48,201 nt of DNA from Cenarchaeum sp. SB0675_bin_21 (GCA_009843815.1 VYCS01000032.1:1-48201), one strand, 5' to 3'. Positions 16,718-25,321 are shown, numbered from the stretch's first letter. A program made the numbers and translations. Notes: generated from the letters alone by a model not told the origin.

Positions 16718-17923
16718 CTAGTTCCCCACATCAATCAGCGAGTCTGTAGCCGGATCGTAGTCATATATGGTCACAAACTCTCCACCGGAGGCTTGTAGTA
16801 TGGAGTATTCGGCATATGCCAGGTCGCCGTTATCAGTAAGCCTTAGTGGACCGGCAGAGCCAATCATATGCTCCGCTACCAATGGTATGGCATTCACTAA
16901 AGTCGATATATCAGTGGTACCAGTCTGCAGGATGGTCACACCCAAAAGCCAGACTGAATCGTACGACGCGTAGGTGTACTGCGATGGGGCTCTTTCAGAG
17001 GTGGCGTTCAGTATGTCATCAACGTGCGCGGTAACGTGGTTTGCACTCGTGCTGCCCTGCTTGGTCACTGTCAACATCACGGTATCGACGAACTCGGCGG
17101 CATCCTCGTTTTGGAACAGCGCTTCATTGGTCGCTTGTGTGTTGGTGCTGAACCACCTGACATTATCCACATTGTCGTATAGTTTCGTTCCTTCTATTAT
17201 TGTCAGGAACTCATCGGTTCCCACGTATAGTACGCCCACCTTGTCGGCTCCATGCTCTTCTATCAGGTCTCCAATGCGCAGATCTAGCGTGCCTATCTCA
17301 GCAGAGAACTCCAGATTCGTAGTAGCATACTTGAACTCATCGGGTATGGTGCCGCTATACTGTTCCTTTACTGCATTCAGCATTCCGTTGCCCCAAGTAT
17401 CATCTCGTACAAAGGGAACTAGTACCTCAATGCCAGCATTCTCTATCATGGCCACAACGGCCGGCGCCTGGTTGCTGTCACTGGGCACCAACCGGAACAT
17501 GTTATCGTCAATCTCCAAGTTGGCGGCCTGCGAGGCGTGGGATATGACCAGCATGTTGTGGTTATCCACGTATGCGGCCGATTGCTGAAGGTGCGAGCTA
17601 AACCCCATACCAATTATTATATCAGCACCGCGGCTATTGAGCGACGACACTTTATCAAACGCGACAGGCCCCAATGCCTGTGAGTCTTCGATGAGCAGTT
17701 TCATTTGCCATTCGGCGCCTATATCCACCAGATACGCATTGAAGTCGTCCACCGCGTATTGCGCGGCCGTCCTGCTCAAGCTGCCCTCCTCAGACCAGCT
17801 GCCTGTAATGTCAAACACGCCGCCTACGGTTACCTCTTCTGGTATCTCGGCTAATGCAACGCCGGCACCAGACATCATACTTACAATTGTTATCGCCACT
17901 AAAGTAGCGAATATTCTATTCAT
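16718..17923 (-). CDS. Extracellular ligand-binding protein, ABC transporter type (branched-chain amino acid/amide class)
   Basis: Type 1 periplasmic-binding-protein fold. Residues 1-25 (MNRIFATLVAITIVSMMSGA) are a Sec signal peptide. The mature start reads EVTVGGVFDITGSWSEEG, the typical first strand and ligand loop, then IIGMGFSSHL and AAYVDNHNMLVISHASQA, the family's second motif where a serine contacts the ligand. The C-terminus holds TYASYDSVWLLG and GPLRLTDNGD. At 401 residues it is full length. No permease or ATPase genes are adjacent, so it may be a receptor or a solute-binding orphan. Codon usage is noticeably richer in G/C at third positions than the neighbours, which may reflect high expression or later acquisition. 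Substrate unknown. Confidence 0.8.
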   Translation of the reverse strand: MNRIFATLVAITIVSMMSGAGVALAEIPEEVTVGGVFDITGSWSEEGSLSRTAAQYAVDDFNAYLVDIGAEWQMKLLIEDSQALGPVAFDKVSSLNSRGADIIIGMGFSSHLQQSAAYVDNHNMLVISHASQAANLEIDDNMFRLVPSDSNQAPAVVAMIENAGIEVLVPFVRDDTWGNGMLNAVKEQYSGTIPDEFKYATTNLEFSAEIGTLDLRIGDLIEEHGADKVGVLYVGTDEFLTIIEGTKLYDNVDNVRWFSTNTQATNEALFQNEDAAEFVDTVMLTVTKQGSTSANHVTAHVDDILNATSERAPSQYTYASYDSVWLLGVTILQTGTTDISTLVNAIPLVAEHMIGSAGPLRLTDNGDLAYAEYSILQASGGEFVTIYDYDPATDSLIDVGN

Positions 17924-18054
17924 TGGTGAAAGATCAATGCTCTGTGTTATAAGTGTGACAAAGTAATTATCTTGGATGTGGGCAATACCACACTATTGTT
18001 TCAGAAAATATACAACGCTGAAAATTTTTAACCACCATACACCGTATATTCATT

Positions 18055-18426
18055 GTGCAGTTGCCAATAATGTTATATGATGATACCTGTAAGATGTGCC
18101 ATCGCTTTGCCCTTGTTGTGGATGCACTTTCAGGCAGCAATCTCACCATAATTGGCCATTATACGCCTGAGGGTAAACGAATCAGAAAACAAATTCTAGA
18201 TGATACTGCCACAGATATGTTCTGGGTTATAACTAAAATTGGCGCATATGGCGGCAGGGCAGCCATAATACCATTAATCCAATCTATTCTTACCACCAAA
18301 GACGGTCTAGGGATGAAACACGATGATGCAAAATGCTCTAATGAATGTAACATACTTCTTCGTTCATATAGCCTGGTTACTCATAGTCGGCACATACCAT
18401 TTGAAGTTCCCAGAGATAGTATTTAG
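18055..18426 (+). CDS. DCC-family (DUF393-like) thiol-disulfide protein
   Basis: The N-terminus reads MLYDDTCKMCHRF, the D-x-x-C-x-x-C signature of the DCC family, a thioredoxin-like group of uncertain function; the middle contains an RAAIIPLIQS stretch. Two further Cys are in AKCSNECN. At 123 residues it is slightly short for the family. The GTG at 18055 is preferred because a TTTTTAA box A is centred about 27 bases upstream, giving a leaderless transcript; an ATG 15 bases later is the alternative. No partner is obvious in the neighbourhood. Confidence 0.65.
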   Translation: MQLPIMLYDDTCKMCHRFALVVDALSGSNLTIIGHYTPEGKRIRKQILDDTATDMFWVITKIGAYGGRAAIIPLIQSILTTKDGLGMKHDDAKCSNECNILLRSYSLVTHSRHIPFEVPRDSI

Positions 18427-18463
18427 TGATGATTTAATTAAAACATAGTTTGTGTTGTTTACG

Positions 18464-18967
18464 ATGCAATCCATATTGCGAGAGAGTGATGGGTGTATAT
18501 ACAGACGTGCACAACCATCAGACCTCATACCCATAATGGAGATAAATCTAAAGACATTACCAGAACACTATTCGGACTACTTTTATGAGAGCCTTCTAGC
18601 AGAGATACCTGAAGCCTTCATAGTGGCTTTAGAAGGCGACAAGTATGTTGGTTATATAATGTGCAAGACCGAGTATGGTTTTTCGTCTTTTCGACGATTG
18701 GGATTTGTCAAAAAGGGCCACATGGTATCAGTAGCAGTACTCCCCGACTATCGTAAACGGGGCATAGGCCGCATTTTAGTCGAGGAGTCCATCAAAGGCA
18801 TACAAAGCAAGCAGTGTGTAGAGATGTATCTTGAAGTGAGATGTAGTAACAATGGAGCTGTACGACTATATGAAAGGTTGGGCTTTGTCATAAAGCAACA
18901 ACTAAATTCATACTATAGAGATGGTGAGGATGCTTTTCTCATGGCAATAGAATTTCCTTCAAAGTGA
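18464..18967 (+). CDS. GNAT N-acetyltransferase, RimI/NatA-like
   Basis: Acetyl-CoA-dependent acetyltransferase of the archaeal RimI/Ard1 group, which acetylates protein N-termini. The acetyl-CoA pyrophosphate loop is VAVLPDYRKRGIGRILVEES (R-x-x-G-x-G, about residue 90-109), preceded by GYIMCKTEYGF, and followed by MYLEVRCSNNGAVRLYERLGF, the hallmark of N-terminal acetyltransferases. The ATG at 18464 is preferred over an in-frame TTG upstream, since a TTTAATTAAAA box A lies about 30 bases before it. Length 167 residues is normal. Confidence 0.9.
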   Translation: MQSILRESDGCIYRRAQPSDLIPIMEINLKTLPEHYSDYFYESLLAEIPEAFIVALEGDKYVGYIMCKTEYGFSSFRRLGFVKKGHMVSVAVLPDYRKRGIGRILVEESIKGIQSKQCVEMYLEVRCSNNGAVRLYERLGFVIKQQLNSYYRDGEDAFLMAIEFPSK

Positions 18968-18995
18968 TAAATTAGGTACTTGTAGATACAATTCG

Positions 18996-19211
18996 ATGGA
19001 CAGGCGAAAAGCTGGAGGTCTGATGATATTCATACTATGCATAGGTGGCTTCTTCACATACGCATACTTGTTGATGCTCTCTGAATGGAGTCCCATAGTG
19101 ATGCAGTTATCCATGCTCATGATTGTAGGTGCGCTGCTAGCCGTAATAGCTTGGATAGGATACTCCATGGCAACTACACGTCGCTCCTCTGCATCAATCA
19201 CAGATGCCTAG
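18996..19211 (+). CDS. Small two-helix membrane protein (71 aa)
   Basis: Two transmembrane helices are visible: residues 9-28 (LMIFILCIGGFFTYAYLLML) and 36-58 (MQLSMLMIVGALLAVIAWIG), with a basic N-terminus MDRRKAGG and a short Ser/Thr-rich tail. The 3' end overlaps the convergent trm5 gene by 18 bases. No function is recognisable. Confidence 0.6.
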   Translation: MDRRKAGGLMIFILCIGGFFTYAYLLMLSEWSPIVMQLSMLMIVGALLAVIAWIGYSMATTRRSSASITDA

Positions 19212-20045
19212 TATTTTGTATATTATAACATCAATTACGACCTGATAGTATCTGGGCCCAACTGCCCGTACCAACCGGCCATCAGTTATTTTATGTAAAG
19301 TTGGCGATATATCATCAAAGTGCTCTTTTAAAACCGATACGGCATTTTGTTTGCGGTCTGCATGTACGTGGGAGTAGTAGTGTATTACTCCAGTATCTTT
19401 TATAGCCGATACGGCATCTTTGAGAAATTCGTCTGTCCTCTCGGGTAGCGGCATTACAATCCTATCAAAGGTATCTGGCATGCTTTGGCATATAGCACTG
19501 GCATTGTTTGTGATAGATATGACACTGCCCTTTAGACGGTTCAGTTGTGTATTGCGTATACACAAAGTAGTAGCTTGAGGATTTATGTCTACATTATACA
19601 CAGTACAGTTAGTGTCTTTGGCCATCTGTATAGAGAACATGCCTGCACCGCCAAACATGTTCAGTACTTTTTCATTTGGCTGAACCATTGTAGATATCCT
19701 TGCTCTCTCCGTTGCCAGACGTGGTGTAAAAAAGACCCTCTCCACATCCACCTCGAATGTGCAGCCGTTCTCTTTGTATGTAGTAGTAGTGTCTCCCTGA
19801 CCGGCCACCAACTCTAAACTCCGGGTGCGATATTCGCCGCCGATATCAGTTATCTGGCAAAACACACGGTTCACCACATTTATCTCATTTAAGAGAACAT
19901 TGCCAATCTCCATCCTTTTAGGGTATAATGATGATGGTATGCGAATTATTATAATGTCGCCAATTTGATCAAATGCCGATATCAGACTGTCAAGTTCATA
20001 ATCGTTTAGTGTATCAGCCAGAAGGCGTTTTAAAAATCGGGTCAA
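19194..20045 (-). CDS. trm5: tRNA (guanine-37-N1)-methyltransferase, Trm5 family
   Basis: Methylates G37 next to the anticodon using S-adenosylmethionine, preventing frameshifting. The class I methyltransferase core shows FFTPRLATERARI, then VLNMFGGAGMFSIQMAK (SAM loop), VYNVDINPQA and, in place of the usual N-L-P-x-x catalytic segment, RIVMPLPERTDEFLKDA. At 283 residues it is the shorter archaeal Trm5 form with only part of the N-terminal D1 domain. The start is TTG at 20043-20045, overlapping the rli1 stop as TTGA, consistent with coupled translation. Confidence 0.88.
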   Translation of the reverse strand: MTRFLKRLLADTLNDYELDSLISAFDQIGDIIIIRIPSSLYPKRMEIGNVLLNEINVVNRVFCQITDIGGEYRTRSLELVAGQGDTTTTYKENGCTFEVDVERVFFTPRLATERARISTMVQPNEKVLNMFGGAGMFSIQMAKDTNCTVYNVDINPQATTLCIRNTQLNRLKGSVISITNNASAICQSMPDTFDRIVMPLPERTDEFLKDAVSAIKDTGVIHYYSHVHADRKQNAVSVLKEHFDDISPTLHKITDGRLVRAVGPRYYQVVIDVIIYKILGICD

Positions 20046-21826
20046 CGAGAAAGATAAAATGTGCCATTTGCCTTCTGCTGCTTGTCTAGTCTACTGTTTG
20101 TTTTATTTACACGGGGTCTCATGCTCTTTTCATCTCGCCGAAAAGAGATATTCAGTGTCTCTAAAAATTTATTCATCGCATCAGATTTGGTTGTGGGAGG
20201 ATGAGCTATACCCGACCTGCCGGACTCTCCCTCAAATATCACAATCCTGTCAGAGACCAAATCCATAAGCTGTAAATCATGATCAATGATCACTGCAGAT
20301 TTACCAAATGATCTGACAAACTTTTGAATAAACTTGGCAACCGCTATCCTATCTTCAACATCCAAAAATGCCGATGGTTCATCCAAACAGTACAAGTCTG
20401 CCTTTCGCAGTAAAGAAGCAGCTACGGCCACCTTCTGCAGTTCGCCTCCAGAGAGACTGTTTATCTTTTTTGTGTATAGTTTGGTCACCCTTAGCGGGTA
20501 TACGATGCGCTCTTCCTCATCACTACCTTCTATAGTACCATCAATGGTTCGACTCAACAGTTCAGATACCTCCATATCCGTATCTGCTTGTAAATATTGA
20601 GGTTTGTAAGAGAGCTTGATATCTCCTGTAACCGTACCCGAGTCGGACTCCTCAACCCCCGCCAAGATCTTCATAAATGTGGTTTTGCCTAAAGCATTGG
20701 CACCCATTATACCTAAAATCTCACCTTTTCTCACCATTCCAGAATGTACCGAAAGTGAGAACGACTCGTACTTTTTTGTTATATCAGTATACTCCACCAT
20801 CGGTGGAGAGTTTGTAAAGTCATCACTACTAGATGATGCCACAAATGTGAACTTTTTCTCTCGAAACCTCACATTCTCTTGAGGTAGATAGCCATCCAGA
20901 AATACGTTTATTCCAACCTTTGTGGATAAAACATTGGAGACTATACCGTATGCACCTGGCTCACCATACAGAACCTCTATGTAGTCGCTCAGAAAGTCCA
21001 AAAGTGTCAGGTCGTGCTCCACTACCATCACGCTACTTCCTGCATTGGCCAGACTTTGAATTACCCGGGCGACACCAGTCCTTTGAAATATGTCATTATA
21101 CGAGGAGGGTTCATCAAAGAAGTAAAAGTCGGCCTTTTTACAGGCGGCCACAGCTATGGATATTCGCTGCAGTTCGCCTCCGCTGAGCTCATTCAGAGGT
21201 TGATGGATAGCATTGGTCAAGTCCAACTCTTGTATCATCTGTCTGCCCACGCCTCTCTGATCAAACTGCTCAATCAGATCTTTGCCTGTACCATTAAATG
21301 CAGATGCCACTCGGTGTACCTGTTGTGGTTTGATGGATGATACAATATTCCCATCGCGTATGCTTTCAAAATGCTGTTTCAGTTCGGTTCCAGCAAAGTG
21401 TTTGATTATGCCGTCCCAACTTGGGTCAGTCTCATAGTCTCCCAAGTTTGGTATTAATCCACCTGAAAGTATATTCACCACGGTACTCTTTCCCATGCCA
21501 TTGCGGCCAAGCAGCCCAACCACCTCTCCTTTTCTAGGTGTGGGAAGTCTATACAATCTAAATGAGTTTTGGTCGTACTGATGTATCTTGTCCGTCTTTA
21601 ACTCGGATGCCAAATTCACTATTGTAATAGCATCAAAGGGGCAGACTTTGACGCAGATTCCACATCCATTGCATATGTCTTCATCAATCTGAGCTTTTTT
21701 TTCACCCTCATCCAATACTATGCAGTCGGCGCCGCTCTTGTTTACTGGACAATATTTTATGCATTCCAAGCCGCATTTTCGCGGTTGGCAGAGATCGCTG
21801 TCTAGAACAGCCACACGATGTGTCAT
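20042..21826 (-). CDS. rli1: ABCE1/Rli1 ribosome-recycling ATPase
   Basis: Splits ribosomes after termination. Two N-terminal 4Fe-4S clusters are bound by CQPRKCGLECIKYCPV and CNGCGICVKVCPF. Two ABC ATPase domains follow: Walker A GRNGMGKST (about residue 109) with signature LSGGELQRISIA, and a second Walker A GANALGKTT with signature LSGGELQKVAVA, and two D-E-P-S Walker B ends (FFDEPSSYN, CLDEPSAFLD). At 594 residues it is complete. A CATAAAATAC box A sits about 28 bases before the ATG at 21826. It is the first gene of an operon with trm5. Confidence 0.97.
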   Translation of the reverse strand: MTHRVAVLDSDLCQPRKCGLECIKYCPVNKSGADCIVLDEGEKKAQIDEDICNGCGICVKVCPFDAITIVNLASELKTDKIHQYDQNSFRLYRLPTPRKGEVVGLLGRNGMGKSTVVNILSGGLIPNLGDYETDPSWDGIIKHFAGTELKQHFESIRDGNIVSSIKPQQVHRVASAFNGTGKDLIEQFDQRGVGRQMIQELDLTNAIHQPLNELSGGELQRISIAVAACKKADFYFFDEPSSYNDIFQRTGVARVIQSLANAGSSVMVVEHDLTLLDFLSDYIEVLYGEPGAYGIVSNVLSTKVGINVFLDGYLPQENVRFREKKFTFVASSSSDDFTNSPPMVEYTDITKKYESFSLSVHSGMVRKGEILGIMGANALGKTTFMKILAGVEESDSGTVTGDIKLSYKPQYLQADTDMEVSELLSRTIDGTIEGSDEEERIVYPLRVTKLYTKKINSLSGGELQKVAVAASLLRKADLYCLDEPSAFLDVEDRIAVAKFIQKFVRSFGKSAVIIDHDLQLMDLVSDRIVIFEGESGRSGIAHPPTTKSDAMNKFLETLNISFRRDEKSMRPRVNKTNSRLDKQQKANGTFYLSR

Positions 21827-21907
21827 AATGTACTTACATTATGTTCTGTATTTTATGCATGCTGTTGATAAATACATATTTGTTAAGATTTTGTGAATCT
21901 AAATTGT

Positions 21908-22837
21908 ATGGAAGATTTGTATAACATCATACGGCAGGCCTGCATAGACACAAAGGCCAACACAATATCTTTGTCGGGCGGATTAGACAGTACCATAATT
22001 GCATATCTAACACAAGAGAGGCAGATGCAGGCCATATCGGTAATTGCCGAAGAGTTTGTATCGACAGATTTGACGTATGTTCAAATGGTATCAAAGAATT
22101 TGAATATGTCATTGAAGATGATAACACCCACTCTAGCAGAGATGTTAGAAGGGGCCGGGCAAACCATCAATATATTGGGTAACTTTAATGATATAGAGAT
22201 TCGCAACAGTCTAGTCATGTACTTTGCCATTAGAGAGGCCAAACAGTGCAATATTGATAGCATAATTACTGGTGATGGAGCAGATGAGATCTTTGCCGGG
22301 TATAATTTTTTGATAAGGACAGAGAATCTTGGTGATGAGCTTCGTCGGCTTCGAAACATAATGCACTTTACATCACACAAAATTGGTAAATTCATGGGTG
22401 TACAGGTTGAATCGCCCTTTTTAGACCACGCCGTAATGGATGCTGCATCACGTATTGCACCCAAAGATATGATAGGGAATCATCAGGGACGCGTCATGGG
22501 CAAGATGGTACTGCGTCAGACGTTCCGGAATTTGTTGCCTCCAGGCATATTGTGGCGAGAAAAGACTCCTATGCAGGATGGGGCCGGAACTGCAGGGTTG
22601 ACAAATCTACTAGAATCTCTCATCTCAGACGTACAGTTTGACACAAAAACATCCGACATATTAAAGGAGGATGGTATCAAAATTCGCACCAAAGAGTCTT
22701 TGTTCTATTACGAGCAGTACAAACAAAAATTTGGAGTCCCTCCAGCTGGTGAACATGGCTCCCATAACTGTCCATATTGTAAATGCACGGTTACAGAGTC
22801 AAGGTTCTGCAGAATGTGCGGAGCTTTCCCGGTTTAA
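21908..22837 (+). CDS. Asparagine-synthase-like amidotransferase-less ATP pyrophosphatase with C-terminal zinc ribbon
   Basis: The synthetase domain of the AsnB family: the PP-loop SLSGGLDSTIIAYLT near residue 25, then SIITGDGADEIFAGYN, the aspartyl-AMP site, and PFLDHAVMDAA. The N-terminal glutaminase domain (Cys at position 2) is absent, so ammonia rather than glutamine would have to be the nitrogen donor, or another substrate is adenylated. The C-terminal 35 residues have CPYCKCTVTESRFCRMCG, a zinc ribbon not found in AsnB. ATG 21908 is chosen; a GTG at 21893 closer to the box A spacing is possible. Its stop is one base from the convergent YHS gene. Confidence 0.75.
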   Translation: MEDLYNIIRQACIDTKANTISLSGGLDSTIIAYLTQERQMQAISVIAEEFVSTDLTYVQMVSKNLNMSLKMITPTLAEMLEGAGQTINILGNFNDIEIRNSLVMYFAIREAKQCNIDSIITGDGADEIFAGYNFLIRTENLGDELRRLRNIMHFTSHKIGKFMGVQVESPFLDHAVMDAASRIAPKDMIGNHQGRVMGKMVLRQTFRNLLPPGILWREKTPMQDGAGTAGLTNLLESLISDVQFDTKTSDILKEDGIKIRTKESLFYYEQYKQKFGVPPAGEHGSHNCPYCKCTVTESRFCRMCGAFPV

Positions 22838-22838
22838 A

Positions 22839-22982
22839 TTACCGCCATAGTCGGGGCTTCATGAATATTAGACGGCAGCCATTACAACAAAAGTAGTACG
22901 TCTTTCCTTTGCGCACGTACTTTAGGGCCAACTCTTCGTCCAATTCAATACCACATACTGGATCTACAGGCACAATAGTCAT
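22839..22982 (-). CDS. YHS-domain mini-protein (47 aa)
   Basis: A 47-residue reading frame: VDPVCGIELDEELALKYVRK at residues 6-25, then YYFCCNGCRLIFMKP at 29-43. This is the YHS pattern (DPVCG-x-x-x, Y-x-F-C/S, C-x-x-x-F), a small metal-binding fold otherwise found at the N-terminus of copper P-ATPases and heavy-metal proteins; here the domain stands alone and shorter than usual. It converges on the asparagine-synthase-like gene with a single base between the stops. Expression likely from the region upstream shared with the 5S gene. Metal binding via Cys-10, Cys-32, Cys-33 and Cys-36 is inference. Confidence 0.7.
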   Translation of the reverse strand: MTIVPVDPVCGIELDEELALKYVRKGKTYYFCCNGCRLIFMKPRLWR

Positions 22983-23006
22983 GCACAGTAACCATTAATA
23001 AATAAT

Positions 23007-23120
23007 GCCAGCACTGTTGCTTCCCAAGAGCTCTCGCACCTTAGTAGCACAACAGCGACATCAGGTTTGACTTCCAAGTTCGGAATGGGGTTGGGTCGCG
23101 CCCTGACGCTATGGCCGGCT
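23007..23120 (-). rRNA. rrf: 5S ribosomal RNA
   Basis: On the minus strand a 114-base sequence begins GCCGGCCATAGCG, contains the conserved CCCATTCCGAACTTGG loop B region and GTCGCTGTTGTGC, and ends with CAGTGCTGGC. The ends pair as GCCGGC with GCTGGC. A box A (ATTAATAAAAG) lies about 25-30 bases upstream and T-rich DNA follows. It is not linked to 16S or 23S, as is usual in this archaeal group. Confidence 0.92.
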
Positions 23121-23292
23121 TGTATCGTATGGAATTGGCCTCTTTTATTAATCATAGGGTGTGGGATTTTTTGCAGCCAAACCACACAAGCGTGCCACCC
23201 ACTCAAAACGATTACCATGCCAGACCTGGATCATTTTTAATTTCCCAAAACACGAGGTAAAGAATAAATTGTTGACAAAAAATAATGAGTGT

Positions 23293-23709
23293 ATGCTACT
23301 ACCAGCAGAGATAGAATCAAAGACGCTTATCCCGGCAATAAGAGCAATCTTGGCAAAGAAATTAACAGCCAACTATGGGATACCTGAAGACACAATATCA
23401 AAGATGTTGGGTGTGACGCAAGCGGCCATCAGTAACTATGTTCGCGGCACCCGGGGAGATCCTGCACTTATAGAGAAACTCCTCCAAAACAAGAAAGTGT
23501 CTGAATTGATTGAAGATCTCAGTAATAACTTGGCATCCGATAGAGCATATACTCCATCTAGCCTCGCAAAGTTCATTGGTCTGTGTAACTATATCAAATC
23601 AAGCTTACTCATATGTGATATACACCATCAGATGGAGTCAGGTATAGATGAGCAGATTTGTAAGGAATGCGAGAGTATGTTGCTAAAAGGTCCTGGCACA
23701 GTATACTAA
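23293..23709 (+). CDS. Helix-turn-helix transcriptional regulator
   Basis: A lambda-repressor/XRE-like HTH is visible at residues 20-52: YGIPEDTISKMLGVTQAAIS followed by NYVRGTRGD, the recognition helix and its end. The C-terminal half has CDIHHQMESG and ICKECESML, possibly a metal- or redox-sensing pair. The start is the ATG at 23293 since AATAAATTG lies about 25 bases before it; the earlier in-frame codons read as non-coding. The gene is 139 residues, and its stop overlaps the convergent Alba gene by four bases. The target is unknown. Confidence 0.75.
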   Translation: MLLPAEIESKTLIPAIRAILAKKLTANYGIPEDTISKMLGVTQAAISNYVRGTRGDPALIEKLLQNKKVSELIEDLSNNLASDRAYTPSSLAKFIGLCNYIKSSLLICDIHHQMESGIDEQICKECESMLLKGPGTVY

Positions 23710-23999
23710 ATTTTAGTGATAATTATCTCAATTGTAGATGCCATACTCCCGTCGGGACGCATTGCACCATCTAAAAGTATACGATATATCTGTGAGTTTT
23801 CTTGCATCATCTTTTCGGTCAATATGTTGGCCACCACTACAGCGCGGGGTATGTTGTTCTCTCGAGCCCGTATGGACAATAGTCCCTTCTCTCCTAATTT
23901 TGACATTGCTTCGATAACAATACTCATTATCGGAGCACCGCTGATTATTAATATCTGATCCCGAGGTATGCCGGCTTTAGTTTTCTTTTGTTCTGACAT
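23706..23999 (-). CDS. albA: Alba-family DNA/RNA-binding protein
   Basis: A 97-residue basic protein with the Alba fold pattern: GAPIMSIVIEAMSKLGEKGL, then LSIRARENNIPRAVVVANIL, where the loop residues bind nucleic acid, and a C-terminal strand pair ending TIEIIITKI. Chromatin protein and RNA chaperone in archaea. The second of two adjacent ATGs at 23999 is a reasonable start, giving MSEQKKTKAGIPRDQ. Its 3' end overlaps the regulator by four bases. It lies head-to-tail with rpoK. Confidence 0.85.
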   Translation of the reverse strand: MSEQKKTKAGIPRDQILIISGAPIMSIVIEAMSKLGEKGLLSIRARENNIPRAVVVANILTEKMMQENSQIYRILLDGAMRPDGSMASTIEIIITKI

Positions 24000-24042
24000 C
24001 AACCGTTCACACCTGCATCATTTATTAAATTTTGTTGAATTT

Positions 24043-24459
24043 TCAATTAAAGTATCCTATGGGTATATTTTGAAAGTCTCCATTGGGTAGTGCGCGTCGT
24101 ATTACAATAGGAATCACTCTTAAATTCAACTCCTCTTGGGCTATTGCCAATGAAGTTTTAATATCCGAAGTCAAGTCTACGAATGGTGGTGCTCCCATGG
24201 ATAGTTGTAATGCCCGGGCCCCCATAATTCTGGCCTTCTCAAATCTGGTTAATGTGGGCGGGCCTATGAGAACTCTGCGTTCATCACCCTCAGATACAAT
24301 CTCGGTGGCAGTATGTTCCTCGTTGTACTCGATTACATCCCTGGTCTCCATGGCCTTTGCTCTTATCTCTATCTCTTCCCTCTGTTCGTCTGTGAGATCA
24401 TCACGTTCCATTCTCTTTCTGAACGCTATTACTGCTTTCTCCAACACCTGATCCCCCAT
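24043..24459 (-). CDS. rpoK: DNA-directed RNA polymerase subunit K (Rpb6 homologue)
   Basis: C-terminal residues 60-138 show the RpoK/Rpb6 core: [20 protein letters not shown], then [11 protein letters not shown], then [20 protein letters not shown] and a final NIPI. The N-terminal part is acidic and charged, as often in this subunit. A TTTATATA box A (complement at 24497-24504) is located so that the ATG at 24459 is preceded by a short leader, whereas the in-frame ATG at 24507 would lie upstream of the promoter. The gene is divergently transcribed from the gene at 24594. Present once in this window and complete. Confidence 0.93.
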   Translation of the reverse strand: MGDQVLEKAVIAFRKRMERDDLTDEQREEIEIRAKAMETRDVIEYNEEHTATEIVSEGDERRVLIGPPTLTRFEKARIMGARALQLSMGAPPFVDLTSDIKTSLAIAQEELNLRVIPIVIRRALPNGDFQNIPIGYFN

Positions 24460-24593
24460 ATTATCCAAATCATCGGCTGTCTCAAATTCTGACAAGTATA
24501 TAAACACATCGTGAGGGTTTTATAATTCTTCTTTTTATTGTCAGGCACGTGAAATCTCGAAAGTATATAAAACCACAATGTCTAATCAAATAG

Positions 24594-25055
24594 TTGAGTG
24601 AACCAAACTATGCTGCAAACATAATCGTGACGTTGGCCTCGCTACCTGAATTTCTGCGCAAGCCAATGTTAAGCGCTCGGGTATCCGAGTTTCCTCGCCT
24701 CCCAAAGAATGAGCAGGTAGACGTTATCCACCATGCATTAGATGCCAGTCCCACAATCCCGTTTGACAAGTTTAGTACGTTGTTACAGACTTGGTTGGAG
24801 GTGGTATCAGAGCAGGAAGCCGAAGACAGACGTGTATTGTTGGAGGCATATGCCAGTGAAATACTATCAAACCCCGATAAATTGGTGCAATTACACATGG
24901 ATGGCATTGTGGATGTGTTTTTGGGACTTGAACCAAATAGACAGAACACAATCATCACTACATTGCGCATGATCTTGAGCGATATGGACGATAACGATAA
25001 AAGTAAATTGATAGCCTTAACGCCCGAGTCAATCAAACAGATACTAGATATCTAA
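24594..25055 (+). CDS. Conserved-looking helical protein, function unknown
   Basis: A 153-residue soluble protein of alpha-helical character with no signal or membrane segment; the middle holds DASPTIPFDKFSTLLQTWLE and the C-terminus repeats of M-x-x-I-x-x-x-D-x-x-x. It begins with TTG at 24594, about 27 bases after an AGTATATAAAA box A, so a leaderless TTG start is likely. Divergent from rpoK with a shared promoter region, and convergent with a YggX-like gene whose 3' end overlaps it by four bases. I do not recognise the family. Confidence 0.6.
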   Translation: MSEPNYAANIIVTLASLPEFLRKPMLSARVSEFPRLPKNEQVDVIHHALDASPTIPFDKFSTLLQTWLEVVSEQEAEDRRVLLEAYASEILSNPDKLVQLHMDGIVDVFLGLEPNRQNTIITTLRMILSDMDDNDKSKLIALTPESIKQILDI

Positions 25056-25321
25056 GCGTCAGGGTTGCGGTTTTCTTCGTCTGCATAATTTACAATACCA
25101 CCTTCAGGTGTCAGAACGCCCACAAAGATCTTTTCGTGTTTTTTGAGTACTTTGCGGTGGTCTAACATTGACATGTCCAATCGCATTTCATTCATTACCA
25201 TTATTCTATACTCTTTCCATGCAGTCCAACATGTATTACAGCAAGGATACTTGGCTGCAAACGGATCCAAGACATCATCCTCGGGAATAGTATTCTTGCA
25301 TTTTGTGCAGGTCATAGCCAT
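25052..25321 (-). CDS. YggX-like (Fe(2+)-trafficking type) protein
   Basis: The central segment CCNTCWTAWKEYRIMVMNEM, then RLDMSMLDHRKVLKKHEKIF, closely follows the bacterial YggX pattern (C-x-x-C-x-x-x-W-x-x-Y-x-x-M-x-I-N-E-x-R-L-x-L-x-D), a family that limits oxidative damage to iron-sulfur clusters. The N-terminus has CTKCKNTI, so four Cys may form a zinc or iron site. Start is placed at 25321 (MAMTCTKCKN); ATGs at 25327 and 25315 are alternatives. A box A (GATAAATTTATC region) precedes it, and the 19-bp palindrome at 25384-25402 lies about 40 bases further upstream. Confidence 0.7.
   Translation of the reverse strand: MAMTCTKCKNTIPEDDVLDPFAAKYPCCNTCWTAWKEYRIMVMNEMRLDMSMLDHRKVLKKHEKIFVGVLTPEGGIVNYADEENRNPDA

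Noticed and set aside
23121-23292. In-frame extension of the HTH regulator to an upstream ATG at 23161
   Set aside because: The extension overlaps the 5S promoter, codes for low-quality sequence and lies upstream of the box A at 23263.
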